A stretch of 49,317 bases of DNA from an uncultured Collinsella sp. (GCA_902494535.1 CABUTO010000013.1:1-49317), one strand, 5' to 3'. Positions 27,352-36,307 are shown, counted from the stretch's first letter. Notes: generated by a model from the letters alone, not told the origin. Numbers and translations are program-made.

Positions 27352-28595
27352 CGGGCGCCGCCTTCCCCACCTGCACCACGCGCGCTGACGAGGAACACGG
27401 GGTTTTGCGCCTTCATAAGATGGTGCGAGCCTACAGCCTCGGCGCGGGCGGCCGACACCTGGCACGCCTCGAACCCCTTAAAGCGCGAACCCGAGAGGAG
27501 CGCGCACGCCTCGGTGAGCGTCTCAACAGTGACGCATGGCACGCACAGGCGAACCTGCGAGTTCTTCTCGAGCGCTGCCTCCACGATGGAGGGAAGCTCG
27601 CCCGCGCTCCCGCCGACGAACACAGCGTCGGGAACGGGCAGTTTCGCGAGCGCTTCGGGGGCGACACCGGGGACCGCATGCACGTTGCCGCACCCGAATG
27701 CATCCGCGTTCTCTCGGATGAGCCGCACGCCGGCCGCGTTGCGCTCGACCGCCCATACCGACCCCGCTCGCGCGACGAGCGCCGCCTCGATCGACACGCT
27801 CCCCGTGCCGGCTCCGACGTCCCACACGGTGTCGGTAGCGGTAAGGCGCAGCTTCGCGAGCGCGACTGCGCGCACCTCCTGCTTGGTCATGGGAACGTCG
27901 CCGCGGATGAAGAGCTCGTCGGGAATGCCCGAGGAAGCGTACGGCCAGCGGGAACTCGCGGCGCGGGATGCGAACTCGATAAGCATCACGTTCAAGTCGT
28001 CGAACGTCTGACCTGCGATTTCACTTGCGGTCGCGCAGGTGATGCGCTCGTCGGGGTACGACAGGCGCTCGGCCACCGTCACGCGCGCATCCCCGAAGCC
28101 CGCCTGCACAAGCTCGCCCGAAAGCCGCGAGGGGTCTTCCCCGCCCGACGTGACGAGAAAGAGCTCACCTGCGCGCTCGGCCTCGGCCACGATGTCGCAC
28201 GCCACGCCGTGAGCGCTCGCGAAGCGCCAATCCTGCCATGGACGCGCGAGGCGCGCGGCGAGATAAGACGCTGAGCTTATGCCGGGAACGACGCGCACGT
28301 CCACCTGCGCGTCGCCGGAGAGCGCCTCCACCAGGCGGCGCGCGCCGCTGAACAGCCCCACATCGCCCGTCATCACGACCACGGCGCGCCGCCACGACGC
28401 CGCATCGGTGAGCGCGGCGACGATGTCCGCCGTCTTCACGAGCTCGCATCTCACCACGTCGGGTGGCACGTCGATGCCGGCAAGCGCGCGATGAGCGCCG
28501 ATGACCACGTCGGCGAAGTCGATAGCGTCGAGCGCCGCGCGCGAGAGCAAGTCGGGGTTTCCGGGCCCCGCCCCGATGATCGTTACCTTTCGCAT
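27348..28595 (-). CDS. cobL: Fused precorrin-6Y C5,15-methyltransferase / decarboxylase (CbiE-CbiT)
   Basis: A 415-residue protein. Residues 1 to about 200 are a CbiE-type tetrapyrrole methylase (IIGAGPGNPDLLSRAA at the start, VVPGISSASYLAARL). From about residue 235 a CbiT-type class I methyltransferase begins MTKQEVRAVALAKL, with SAM loop VWDVGAGTGSVSIEAAL and AVFVGGSAGELPSIV. The two halves methylate C5 and C15 and decarboxylate the acetate on ring C. The ATG start has GGGAGA four bases upstream and overlaps the end of cbiH by 13 bases. Confidence 0.94.
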   Translation of the reverse strand: MRKVTIIGAGPGNPDLLSRAALDAIDFADVVIGAHRALAGIDVPPDVVRCELVKTADIVAALTDAASWRRAVVVMTGDVGLFSGARRLVEALSGDAQVDVRVVPGISSASYLAARLARPWQDWRFASAHGVACDIVAEAERAGELFLVTSGGEDPSRLSGELVQAGFGDARVTVAERLSYPDERITCATASEIAGQTFDDLNVMLIEFASRAASSRWPYASSGIPDELFIRGDVPMTKQEVRAVALAKLRLTATDTVWDVGAGTGSVSIEAALVARAGSVWAVERNAAGVRLIRENADAFGCGNVHAVPGVAPEALAKLPVPDAVFVGGSAGELPSIVEAALEKNSQVRLCVPCVTVETLTEACALLSGSRFKGFEACQVSAARAEAVGSHHLMKAQNPVFLVSARGAGGEGGAR

Positions 28596-29326
28596 GGAAT
28601 CTCCCGATACCCGCGCGGCGTGACCATACGGCCGCCTACGAGCTTCGTGTTCGCGTTGCCGACGAACACGGTGGTGAACATGTCGGCGTCGATCTCCCCC
28701 AGCTCAGAGAGCCTACACATGCCCGACTGCTGCCCCTCGCGCCCGATGTTGCGTACCCAGCCGCAGAGCGTGTCGGGGGCCTTCCATTCGAGCATAATCT
28801 TCGCCGCGCGTGAGAGCCTGTCGGCGCGCTTTCTGCTGCGCGGGTTGTACAAACAGATGCAGAAGTCGGCGCTCGCCACGGCGGCGAGCCTGCGCTCGAT
28901 GACCTCCCATGGCGTGAGCAGGTCGGAGAGCGACACGACCGCGAAGTCGTGGGCAAGCGGGGCGCCGAGCACCGCCGACCCGCTCTGAGCCGCGGTGGCC
29001 CCGGCGATAACTTCCACGTCTACATCGGGGTAGTCCTCCGCAAGCTCCAGCACAGGGCTCGCCATGCCGTACACGCCCGCGTCACCGCTGCACACGAGCG
29101 CCACGGCTTCTCCGCTCTGCGCGCGCGAAAGCGCCAGGCGGCATCGTTCGACCTCGTGCATCATCGGCGTCGCGAGATGCGCCGCGTCGGGCACTGCGGC
29201 GAGCGCGAGCTCCACGTATTTCGTGTACCCAACAACGATGTCGGCCGCCTCGAGCGCGCGCCGAGCCGCAATCGTCATGCCGTCGGGGCCGCCCGGGCCG
29301 ATCCCCACCACGAAGAGCTTTCCCAT
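28583..29326 (-). CDS. cbiH: Precorrin-3B / cobalt-factor III C17-methyltransferase
   Basis: A 247-residue tetrapyrrole methylase that carries out ring contraction. It begins MGKLFVVGIGPGGPDGMTIAARRAL and has VALVCSGDAGVYGMASPV, VIAGATAAQSGSAVLGAPL and LYNPRSRKRADRLS, all typical of CobJ/CbiH. GTG 29329 is possible, but ATG 29326 lies 5 bases from AAGGAG and overlaps the cbiG stop by one base (TGATG), so it is chosen. Confidence 0.93.
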   Translation of the reverse strand: MGKLFVVGIGPGGPDGMTIAARRALEAADIVVGYTKYVELALAAVPDAAHLATPMMHEVERCRLALSRAQSGEAVALVCSGDAGVYGMASPVLELAEDYPDVDVEVIAGATAAQSGSAVLGAPLAHDFAVVSLSDLLTPWEVIERRLAAVASADFCICLYNPRSRKRADRLSRAAKIMLEWKAPDTLCGWVRNIGREGQQSGMCRLSELGEIDADMFTTVFVGNANTKLVGGRMVTPRGYREIPCER

Positions 29327-30459
29327 CACCGCTCCTTAAACGAAAGTTCGATAGATACTTTGGAAAACGCGACGGTCACGCCGCCGTGAGCGAGCTTCGG
29401 GAAGATAAGTTTGCCCCCGCCCGCGAGCGCCGCGCGCTCGCACACATTGTCGACCCCCACCGTCGCGCGTACGAAATCAGATGGCGAAACGCTGCCTTCG
29501 ACCTGCGACAACTCCTCTGCGGAATACGTCGCAAGCGGGATATTGCGCGCGCGGCAGAAGGCGAGCAGACCCTCCTCGTGCGCCTTCACGTCGATCGTCG
29601 CCGCCTCGCGCACGGCCAAAGGCGAGATGCCCGCCTGCCCGCACGCGAGAAGAAACGCCTCCCCGATCGCTTCGGCGCACGCACCGCGACGGCACCCTAT
29701 GCCCGCAACGATACAGGGCACGACAAGGCGAAGCGGCTCGGGCGCAGGCGCCTGCACCCGCATGCCCGCCGGCATCCCCGTCTCACCGGCGGGCACGACC
29801 TCGTCCGTTGTCTCCGCCGCGCGAACGAACGCGCCTGCATTCGCGCCAGCGAACGGCGACACGACGATATCGGCCCGAGCGCGGTCGGACGCAATGTCTA
29901 CCCCCTCAGGCGGCTGTCCCGAAATCGGCATGTCGGAATAGAGTGCCACGCGCCCGCCCGAAAGCAGCCGCGCCGACACTCGCTTGATGGCCTCGGGATT
30001 CGAAACGGCGAGCCCCGCACAGCGCGCCCACGTATCCACCGCCCACACGCCGCGGACGTCGGTCGCCGTGGTGATGACGGGGATGGCCCCTACCGCGCGG
30101 GCCACAGTTTGCGCAAGCTCGTTCGCACCGCCCAAATGCCCCGACAAAAGCGGGACGGCAAAGCGCCCCGCCTCGTCAATCACCACAACCGCGGAATCGG
30201 TTGCCTTCGAAGCGACATGCGGCGCGATCGCCCGCACGGCGATGCCCGCCGCGCCCACGAACAGAAGCGCGTCCGACGCTTCCCACGCGAGCGCCGTCCA
30301 TGCGCGCAGGTCGGCCTTCCCCTCGCCGAACCCGCGCGAAACGGAAACGTCCCAGCCAGGGTCATCTTCACCTGTCTGCGCGCAATCGGAAAGCGCGCGT
30401 GCGGTGCGCTCCGCCAACGCATACCCCCTCTCAGTGAACGCTATGCAGGAAATCCTCAT
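29326..30459 (-). CDS. cbiG: Cobalt-precorrin-5A hydrolase
   Basis: A 377-residue protein that opens the lactone and releases the C20 fragment as acetaldehyde, which marks the anaerobic (early cobalt) pathway. Family features are MRISCIAFTERGYALA, ALLFVGAAGIAVRAIAPHV, VPLLSGHLGGANELA, and the C-terminal domain VAGIGCRRGACAEAI, REAATIDVKAHEEGLLAF and CERAAL. It starts one base before the end of the truncated cbiL. Confidence 0.94.
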   Translation of the reverse strand: MRISCIAFTERGYALAERTARALSDCAQTGEDDPGWDVSVSRGFGEGKADLRAWTALAWEASDALLFVGAAGIAVRAIAPHVASKATDSAVVVIDEAGRFAVPLLSGHLGGANELAQTVARAVGAIPVITTATDVRGVWAVDTWARCAGLAVSNPEAIKRVSARLLSGGRVALYSDMPISGQPPEGVDIASDRARADIVVSPFAGANAGAFVRAAETTDEVVPAGETGMPAGMRVQAPAPEPLRLVVPCIVAGIGCRRGACAEAIGEAFLLACGQAGISPLAVREAATIDVKAHEEGLLAFCRARNIPLATYSAEELSQVEGSVSPSDFVRATVGVDNVCERAALAGGGKLIFPKLAHGGVTVAFSKVSIELSFKER

Positions 30460-30693
30460 CTAGCGCACCACCATCGTCGAGAAGTAGCTGCCCCGATCGG
30501 GCACATCGTCAAGCGAGCGGTACACGCGCTCGCCCGGAAGCCCACAGTCCTCTACGAGCTCGGCACCGTCAAAGGCGCCCTCCTCGCGAAGAATGCGCTT
30601 CGTGTCCGCAAGCGAGCGGCGCGCCTTCATGACCACCTTCGTCCCCGGCCAGCCGATTGCGCGGCCCACCTCGTACAGCACGCCTTTACTCAT
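30460..30693 (-). pseudogene. cbiL: Internally deleted precorrin-2 C20-methyltransferase
   Basis: Only 77 codons, where CbiL is normally about 220-240. The first residues, MSKGVLYEVG, resemble the usual CbiL start, whereas TKVVMKARRSLADTKRIL to the end (ELVEDCGLPGERVYR, YFSTMVVR) resembles the CbiL C-terminus. The central methylase domain, including the SAM-binding loop, is missing, so it cannot be an active C20-methyltransferase. The frame is intact, and both neighbouring overlaps (8 bases into the cbiD end; adjacent to the cbiG start) are preserved, which suggests a clean in-frame deletion of about 150 codons. No other CbiL is in the window. Confidence 0.78.
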
Positions 30694-31870
30694 ACGTCGC
30701 CCCCAATACCCCGATAACTGCATCGGCGCCCGACGTGCGGAAAAGCTCGCGGCGCTCGGCGTCGAACACGACCGCGGCGATGTCGCATGCGCCCGCCGCG
30801 CGGCGGCGCAACCTGTCCTCGATTGCCGCAGCGAGCGAGGCGCACGCAGCGTCCCCCACGCCGGCGGCCTCGATTACCTCGAGTGCCGCCGTGGTCGTGA
30901 CGGACGTCATGATCTCGCGCACGGTCTTCGCGCCCGCGCCGGCCATGGCCGCGTGGGCGGCCAGAATCTCCGCGCGGCAGTCGGCGGTACGCGAATGGGT
31001 GTCCATGATACCGCCCGCGACCTTCACCAACTTGCCGATGTGTCCCACAAGAAGGACATTGGTAAATCCCTCGCGAATGCAGCAATCAATCGCATCGCCC
31101 ACGAAGTTGGAGATGAAGACCACCGGCGCACCGTTTAGGTGGAAATGCCCTGAGATGAACTGCGCGCCGTAGTTGCCGGGCGTGAGCACGACTCCGCACC
31201 GCCCCATAGCCGCATGCTGCCGGATCTCGAGCTCGATACTGTCGCGCAAGGCAGCGAGGCTGCGCGGCTCGACGATGCCCGTCGTGCCCAGGATGGAGAT
31301 GCCGTCCTTTATCCCCAGGTGCGGGTTGAAGGTCTTTTCGGCAAGGGCAACACCCTCGGGTACCGAAATTGTCACAGCAATATCTCCAGAAAAGCCGTGC
31401 ACGGCGCACACCTCGCGCACCGCCGAAGTGATCATCGCGCGCGGCGTCGCGTTGATGGCGGCCGCCCCCACCGGCTGCTCGAGCCCGGGCAACGTCACGC
31501 GCCCCACGCCCACGCCGCCGTCGACGGAAACTTCCGATTCGTGCGCGGGTACGTCCTTGCTGCCCGCAGCGCCCGTGCCCGACCCCGCATGTTCCACGCG
31601 CGCGTACACGAGCACGCCGTCGGTCACATCGGCATCGTCGCCTGCGTCCTTTCGCACGGCACACTGGGCGCACCCCTCGCCGATGCATGCGTCGACCACG
31701 TTCGCCTCGACGGGCAGCCCGCCGGGGGTGACGATCGACACGAGGCCGACGGGCTTTCGTGACAAGAGCATCTCGCAGGCCGCCTTCGCCGCGAGCGCGG
31801 CGCAGCTCCCCGTGGTGTAGCCGCAGCGCAGGCGGGTCGTCCCGGTATATATGTAGTGCTCGAAGGCCAC
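30686..31870 (-). CDS. cbiD: Cobalt-precorrin-5B C1-methyltransferase
   Basis: A 394-residue protein that methylates C1 in the anaerobic pathway. The N-terminal signature LRCGYTTGSCAALAAKAA is clear. VSIVTPGG, ITISVPEGVALAEKTFNPHLG (read as two adjoining parts), GISILGTTGIVEPRS and PGNYGAQFI follow, and the SAM-related late region NVLLVGHIGKLVKVAGG is present. The GTG start at 31870 lies one base after the cbiF stop, with weak Shine-Dalgarno GGAAGG upstream. The residues between VDACIGEGCAQC and the core are a normal length. Confidence 0.92.
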   Translation of the reverse strand: MAFEHYIYTGTTRLRCGYTTGSCAALAAKAACEMLLSRKPVGLVSIVTPGGLPVEANVVDACIGEGCAQCAVRKDAGDDADVTDGVLVYARVEHAGSGTGAAGSKDVPAHESEVSVDGGVGVGRVTLPGLEQPVGAAAINATPRAMITSAVREVCAVHGFSGDIAVTISVPEGVALAEKTFNPHLGIKDGISILGTTGIVEPRSLAALRDSIELEIRQHAAMGRCGVVLTPGNYGAQFISGHFHLNGAPVVFISNFVGDAIDCCIREGFTNVLLVGHIGKLVKVAGGIMDTHSRTADCRAEILAAHAAMAGAGAKTVREIMTSVTTTAALEVIEAAGVGDAACASLAAAIEDRLRRRAAGACDIAAVVFDAERRELFRTSGADAVIGVLGATYE

Positions 31871-31871
31871 G

Positions 31872-32663
31872 CTAGCTGCTCGCCTTCCGATACCCCGTGG
31901 AAAACGAAGGGTCGTAAAGCTTGCTGCGTTCGTACGACTCCGCTTGCGCGCCGTTGTGTGCAAGCCTGCCGCGAGCTCCGAGCACGCGGCCCACCACCAC
32001 GAGCGCCGTGCGGTCGATGCCCTCTCGCGCGCCCGCATCGGCGAGCGTGCCCACTGTGCATCGCACCACGCGCTCCTCAGGCCAGGTCGCCTTGTACACG
32101 AGCGCCGCCGGCTCATCGGAGCTGCGGCCCGCGGCCAAAAGCTCGGCGGAAAGCTCGGCGAGCATACCCGAGCTCAGGAAGATGACCATAGTCGAGCCGC
32201 TTTCCGCCATGGTGCGCATGCCCTCGCCCGCGGGCATGGGGGTGCGCCCGGAAAGCCGCGTGATCACGACCGACTGGCTGATTCCCGGCAGCGTATATTC
32301 CTGGCGAAGCGCCGCCGCGGCACCGCAAAAGCTCGACACGCCGGGCACCACCTCGTAGTCCACGCCGCGCGCGTCGAGCGCGTCCATCTGCTCCTGGATG
32401 GCGCCGTACAGGCACGGGTCGCCCGTGTGCAGGCGCACCACTTCCTCGCCCCGCGCATCTGCCGCGCACATCACGTCGAGCACTTCCTCCAAGGTCATGT
32501 GCGCGCTGTCGTAGACGATGCAGGATTCCTTGCACTCGGCGAGCAGCTCGGGGTTCACAAGGCTCCCCGCCCAAACGACCACGTCGGCCGCGCGCAAAAG
32601 GCGCGCCCCGCGCAGCGTGATAAGGTCGGCGGCGCCCGAGCCAGCGCCAACGATATGAATCAT
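31872..32663 (-). CDS. cbiF: Cobalt-precorrin-4 C11-methyltransferase
   Basis: A 263-residue tetrapyrrole methylase and the first gene of the minus-strand operon. It starts MIHIVGAGSGAADLITLRGA and has VVWAGSLVNPELL, VVRLHTGDPCLYGAIQEQMD and VVPGVSSFCGAAAAL, all typical of CobM/CbiF. ATG 32663 has AAGG five bases upstream. The frame extends to 32807, but that part is shadow sequence. No riboswitch is visible on this strand, so control of the operon is unclear. Confidence 0.94.
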   Translation of the reverse strand: MIHIVGAGSGAADLITLRGARLLRAADVVVWAGSLVNPELLAECKESCIVYDSAHMTLEEVLDVMCAADARGEEVVRLHTGDPCLYGAIQEQMDALDARGVDYEVVPGVSSFCGAAAALRQEYTLPGISQSVVITRLSGRTPMPAGEGMRTMAESGSTMVIFLSSGMLAELSAELLAAGRSSDEPAALVYKATWPEERVVRCTVGTLADAGAREGIDRTALVVVGRVLGARGRLAHNGAQAESYERSKLYDPSFSTGYRKASS

Positions 32664-32794
32664 CCGAGCCTTCCCTTCCCGTTTCTCATCGCAACCGTTT
32701 ACGCTGCCATTCGCGCAGCGGCCAAAACACGGCGCCCGCAGCGGCAATCGGCGCAAATACGCAGGCAGGAGGCGCAATGCCGCCCGCCCTGGCT

Positions 32795-32823
32795 TTGACA
32801 CGTTCAAAAGTGCCCACTATCAT
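32795..32823 (+). promoter_or_regulatory. Sigma-70-type promoter for the cbiK-transport operon
   Basis: A perfect TTGACA at 32795-32800, a 17-base spacer, and TATCAT at 32818-32823. It lies about 45 bases before the riboswitch core region and reads toward cbiK. Confidence 0.75.
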
Positions 32824-32867
32824 AGTAAAAGATTCGGCAACGAGCATATGACAATCGGATAAAAGGA

Positions 32868-33000
32868 AATGACCGGCGCGGCGCCCGCACAGCCCGCGCT
32901 GGCTTGCGGAGGGAACCAGGTGGGAATCCTGGGCAAGGGACATTACTGTATAGGACGCACGGGCGAACCGCCTCGCGCCCCAAGCCAGACTGCTTCGCCT
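32868..33000 (+). ncRNA. Cobalamin riboswitch
   Basis: The conserved cobalamin-aptamer blocks are present in order: GGGAACCAGGTGGGAATCC (from 32911), CTGGGCAAGGGACATTACTG as a variant of the usual CCCGCCACTG block, and AAGCCAGACTGC near 32982. After it come the hairpin CACGGC/GCCGTG (33007-33021) and a CCCCGAGGGG stem before a T-rich stretch (about 33040-33062) that may be the expression platform. It lies between the promoter at 32795 and cbiK and should lower expression of chelatase and transporter when cobalamin is plentiful. Exact ends are approximate. Confidence 0.85.
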
Positions 33001-33121
33001 TTTCCTCACGGCATCGCCGTGGCGTTAGCTCCTTGTGAACCCCGAGGGGTGCGCTTTTCTTTCGCTTGTGCCGACAAGCAACTGTCGCCGGGGGACCGGC
33101 AAACCGAGGAAAGGAAAAACC

Positions 33122-34048
33122 ATGTCCGACCAGATGTCACGCCGCGGCTTCATGGGCGCCGCAGCAACCGGAGCCTTCGCGCTCGCCGGAGTCGCGCTCG
33201 CGGGCTGCTCCAGCACCTCCGCGAGTTCCGAGAAATCGAGCGAAAAGGAGAAGGCCGTGAAGCCGGTCATCCTCGTCACGAGCTTCGGCACGAGCTACAA
33301 CGACTCGCGCCACATCACCATCGGCGCCATCGAAGACGCTATCCGCGAGAAGTACTGGCAGGACTACGACATCCGCCGCGCCTTCACCGCGCAGATCATC
33401 ATCGACAAGCTGAAGAAGCGCGACGGCATCACGATCGACAACATGACCGAGGCGCTCGACCGCTGCGTGGAAGACGGCGTGAAGGAAATCGTCGTGCAGC
33501 CGACGCATCTCATGGCTGGCCTGGAATACGCCGACGTGAAAGACGAGCTCGACAAGTACGCCGACAAGTTCGACAAGATCTCGCTCGGCGACCCGCTGCT
33601 CACCTCCGACGACGACTACAAGAAGGTGGCCGCCGCCATTAAGGAGAACATGGCGTCCTTCGACGACGGCAAGACGGCGCTGTGCCTCATGGGCCACGGC
33701 ACCGAAGCCGATTCCAACGCCGACTATGCCAAGATGCAGGAAGTGTTCAAGAACGAGGGCTTGACGCAGTTCTTCGTCGGCACCGTCGAGGCTGAACCGA
33801 CCTGCGAGGATGTTATCGCCGCCGCGAGCGCCGCAGGGTACAAGAAGGCCGTGCTCGCGCCGTTCATGGTGGTCGCGGGCGACCACGCGAACAACGACAT
33901 GGCAGACGAGACCGACCCCGACAGCTGGGCTGCGAAGTTCGTGGCCGCCGGCTTCGAAGTGACGTGCCTGCTCCAGGGTCTGGGACAGAACGCCGCGGTC
34001 GACGACATCTACGTCTCACACGTGGACGACGCCATCGCCAAGCTGTAA
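33122..34048 (+). CDS. cbiK: Exported CbiK-type sirohydrochlorin chelatase, lipoprotein
   Basis: A 308-residue protein. The N-terminus MSDQMSRRGFMGAAATGAFA carries a twin-arginine-like SRRGFM motif and a lipobox LAGC, so it is predicted to be exported and lipid-anchored. The mature part is CbiK-like: VILVTSFGTSYNDSRHITIG, VVQPTHLMAGLEY with a metal-binding-type His, LCLMGHGTEADSN with a second His, and FFVGTVEAEPTCEDV. CbiK inserts Co2+ (or Fe2+) into sirohydrochlorin; periplasmic forms (CbiKp) are known in Desulfovibrio. AGGAAAGG precedes the ATG. Export makes a direct role in the cytoplasmic pathway doubtful. All Phe codons are TTC. Confidence 0.88.
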   Translation: MSDQMSRRGFMGAAATGAFALAGVALAGCSSTSASSEKSSEKEKAVKPVILVTSFGTSYNDSRHITIGAIEDAIREKYWQDYDIRRAFTAQIIIDKLKKRDGITIDNMTEALDRCVEDGVKEIVVQPTHLMAGLEYADVKDELDKYADKFDKISLGDPLLTSDDDYKKVAAAIKENMASFDDGKTALCLMGHGTEADSNADYAKMQEVFKNEGLTQFFVGTVEAEPTCEDVIAAASAAGYKKAVLAPFMVVAGDHANNDMADETDPDSWAAKFVAAGFEVTCLLQGLGQNAAVDDIYVSHVDDAIAKL

Positions 34049-34193
34049 ACTCGCCGCGCACGGGGGCGCCGGTCGCGTCCCCGTGCAACGGGCATGCGCC
34101 TTCCCCGGCTGACGGCGCATGCCCGTTGCATTCGCATCCCGTCAGCCCACCGCACGGCGCGGGCGGTCGAAGCGATTGAAAGGAACCCCCTCC

Positions 34194-34727
34194 ATGTTGA
34201 AGAAAACCCTCGCCTTCGCCCTGTCAGCGGCGCTTTTCGCGTTCTCGCTCGCCGGCTGCGGCGGAAATTCAATCGACAGCGCAAAGGCAAGCGATGCCGA
34301 TTCCCAGGAAAAGACCGAACAGGCGGCCGATGCGCCCGAGGGCGCAAGCGCTGCCCCCATCACCGCCGACAAGGTGGCCGACGGCACCTATCCGATCACC
34401 GTAGATTCCAGCTCGAACATGTTCAGAATTGTGGACGCCCAGCTCATCGTGGAAAACGGCTCCATGCACTGCGTGATGACGCTTTCCGGCACGGGCTACG
34501 GCAAGCTCTTCATGGGCACGGGCGACGAGGCTGCCGCCGCGAGCGAGGCCGACTTCATCCCCTATGTGGAAAACGCGGAAGGCAAGTACACCTACGACGT
34601 GCCCGTTGAAGCGCTCGACAAGGACACCGCCTGCGCTGCGTGGAGCATTAAAAGGGAGCGGTGGTACGACCGCACGCTCGTATTCGAATCCGCCGGCGTC
34701 GATCTGCGCGCCGACGCACTGAAGTAA
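34194..34727 (+). CDS. Lipoprotein with a single NEAT-like domain, function unknown
   Basis: A 177-residue protein with a signal peptide and lipobox (FSLAGCGG). After a Ser/Ala/Asp-rich linker, residues from about 60 on form one domain with the pattern DGTYPITVDSSS, IVENGSMHCVMTLSGTGYGK, YDVPVEALDKDTA, YDRTLVFES. The same pattern appears in the N-terminal domain of the next protein. It loosely resembles NEAT-type haem-binding beta sandwiches, but this is a judgement by eye. It starts with GAAAGGA upstream of ATG 34194 and lies 145 bases after cbiK. A tetrapyrrole- or corrinoid-binding role is inferred from context. Confidence 0.75.
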   Translation: MLKKTLAFALSAALFAFSLAGCGGNSIDSAKASDADSQEKTEQAADAPEGASAAPITADKVADGTYPITVDSSSNMFRIVDAQLIVENGSMHCVMTLSGTGYGKLFMGTGDEAAAASEADFIPYVENAEGKYTYDVPVEALDKDTACAAWSIKRERWYDRTLVFESAGVDLRADALK

Positions 34728-34731
34728 CGCC

Positions 34732-36303
34732 ATGCGGTCGATTCTTCCCAAGGGGGAAAGCAGGAAGCGTCGCAGCATCGCGGTGCGCGCGATCGTCTGC
34801 GTTCTCGTCGCCCTGCTCGCGCTTTCCTTCGCGGGGTGCAGTGCGAGCCCGAACGCGACCGGTGGCACGGCAGGCTCTCAGGAATACACTGTGAGCGTCT
34901 CGCTCTCCGGCGGGTCAGGGCGCGCAAGCATCGCCTCACCCACCACAATTGTGAAGGATGGCGACACCTACACCGCGACCATCACCTGGTCGAGTTCGAA
35001 CTACGACAAAATGACCGTCAACGGCGTGGACTACGCGCCCGTAAACGACGGCGGCAACTCCACGTTCGAGATACCCGTCACGCTCGACGAGGATATCGCC
35101 GTGTCGGCCGAGACCGTCGCCATGTCGACGCCGCACGCCATCGACTACACGCTCTACTTCGACTCATCCACCATGAAGGAGAAATCGGGCGACGATGCAA
35201 GCGGCGGCTCCCCTGCGGAAACGGCTTCAAGCGCCGCGGCCGACTTCCACAACGCCGATTTGGGCTGCGGCTGGAAGCCGACGGGGACGCTTCAGCTTGA
35301 ATACGCCGAGCACTTCACTGTCGACGAGTTCGAAGGCGGCCTGCGGCTTATCTGCATTTCGAACGGGGAGCGCTTCCTCGTGGTGCCGCAAGATGCGAAG
35401 GTACCTGATGGGTTGAACTCCGACATCGCGGTCATAAGGCGCCCCGCCGACAAGGTGTACCTCGTGTCGTCGGCGACGATGTGCCTGGTCGACGCGCTCG
35501 ATGCGAACGACAATATCATCATGTCGGGCACGAAGGCCGACGATTGCTCGGTCGCGGGCTTCAAAAGCGCACTCGAAAGTGGGGCGATCGCCTACGGCGG
35601 CAAGTACAGCGCGCCCGACTACGAGCGAATATCGGCCTCGGGCTGCACGCTCGCCATCGAGAACACCATGATCAACCACACGCCCGATGTGAAGGAAAAG
35701 CTGCAGAAACTCGGACTCGTCGTGCTCACCGAACAGTCGTCGAGCGAGCCCGAAGCACTCGGGCGCGTCGAGTGGATTAAACTTTTCGGCGTCCTATTTG
35801 ACAAGGAAGACGAGGCCGCGCACCTGTTCAACGAGCAGAAGGCCCGCGTCGAGCAAACATCGGGGCTCGCGTCGTCAGGTAAAACCGTGGCGTATTTCTA
35901 CATAAACTCGAACGGGGCCGCCGTCACGCGGCGGGCGGGCGACTACGTGGCGCAGATGATCGAGCTTGCAGGCGGCAACTACGCGCTCGATGACGCGCAG
36001 GCGGCGTCGACGTCAGGTTCGTCAGTAACGCTCGAAATGGAGCGCTTCTACGCGACGGCGAAGGATGCCGACATCATCGTCTACAACGGCACCATCGACG
36101 AATCGGTTGCCACCTTGAACGACTTCGTAGGCAAAAACGCACTATTGTCGCAGTTCAAAGCCGTGAAGAACGGCAACGTCTGGGTCACATGCGCCGACAT
36201 GTACCAGCAGATGACTTCTACCGCCGACATTATCGACGAGCTGCACGGGGCGTTCACTGGCGATGACGCGAGCGACTTCCATTATCTGAGGAAGCTTGGC
36301 TAG
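34732..36303 (+). CDS. ABC transporter substrate-binding lipoprotein with N-terminal NEAT-like domain
   Basis: A 523-residue protein. The signal peptide and lipobox (LALSFAGCSAS) are followed by a domain of about 100 residues homologous to the previous lipoprotein (IVKDGDTYTATITWSSSNYD, EIPVTLDEDIAVSAE, IDYTLYFDS). The rest is a class III periplasmic-binding-protein fold of the BtuF/FepB type, with paired Rossmann-like lobes and a long linking helix (EALGRVEWIKLFGVLFDKED). With the permease and ATPase it forms an importer. The cobalamin riboswitch suggests a corrinoid or cobalt-tetrapyrrole substrate; haem or siderophore cannot be excluded. Confidence 0.85.
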   Translation: MRSILPKGESRKRRSIAVRAIVCVLVALLALSFAGCSASPNATGGTAGSQEYTVSVSLSGGSGRASIASPTTIVKDGDTYTATITWSSSNYDKMTVNGVDYAPVNDGGNSTFEIPVTLDEDIAVSAETVAMSTPHAIDYTLYFDSSTMKEKSGDDASGGSPAETASSAAADFHNADLGCGWKPTGTLQLEYAEHFTVDEFEGGLRLICISNGERFLVVPQDAKVPDGLNSDIAVIRRPADKVYLVSSATMCLVDALDANDNIIMSGTKADDCSVAGFKSALESGAIAYGGKYSAPDYERISASGCTLAIENTMINHTPDVKEKLQKLGLVVLTEQSSSEPEALGRVEWIKLFGVLFDKEDEAAHLFNEQKARVEQTSGLASSGKTVAYFYINSNGAAVTRRAGDYVAQMIELAGGNYALDDAQAASTSGSSVTLEMERFYATAKDADIIVYNGTIDESVATLNDFVGKNALLSQFKAVKNGNVWVTCADMYQQMTSTADIIDELHGAFTGDDASDFHYLRKLG

Positions 36304-36307
36304 CGTC

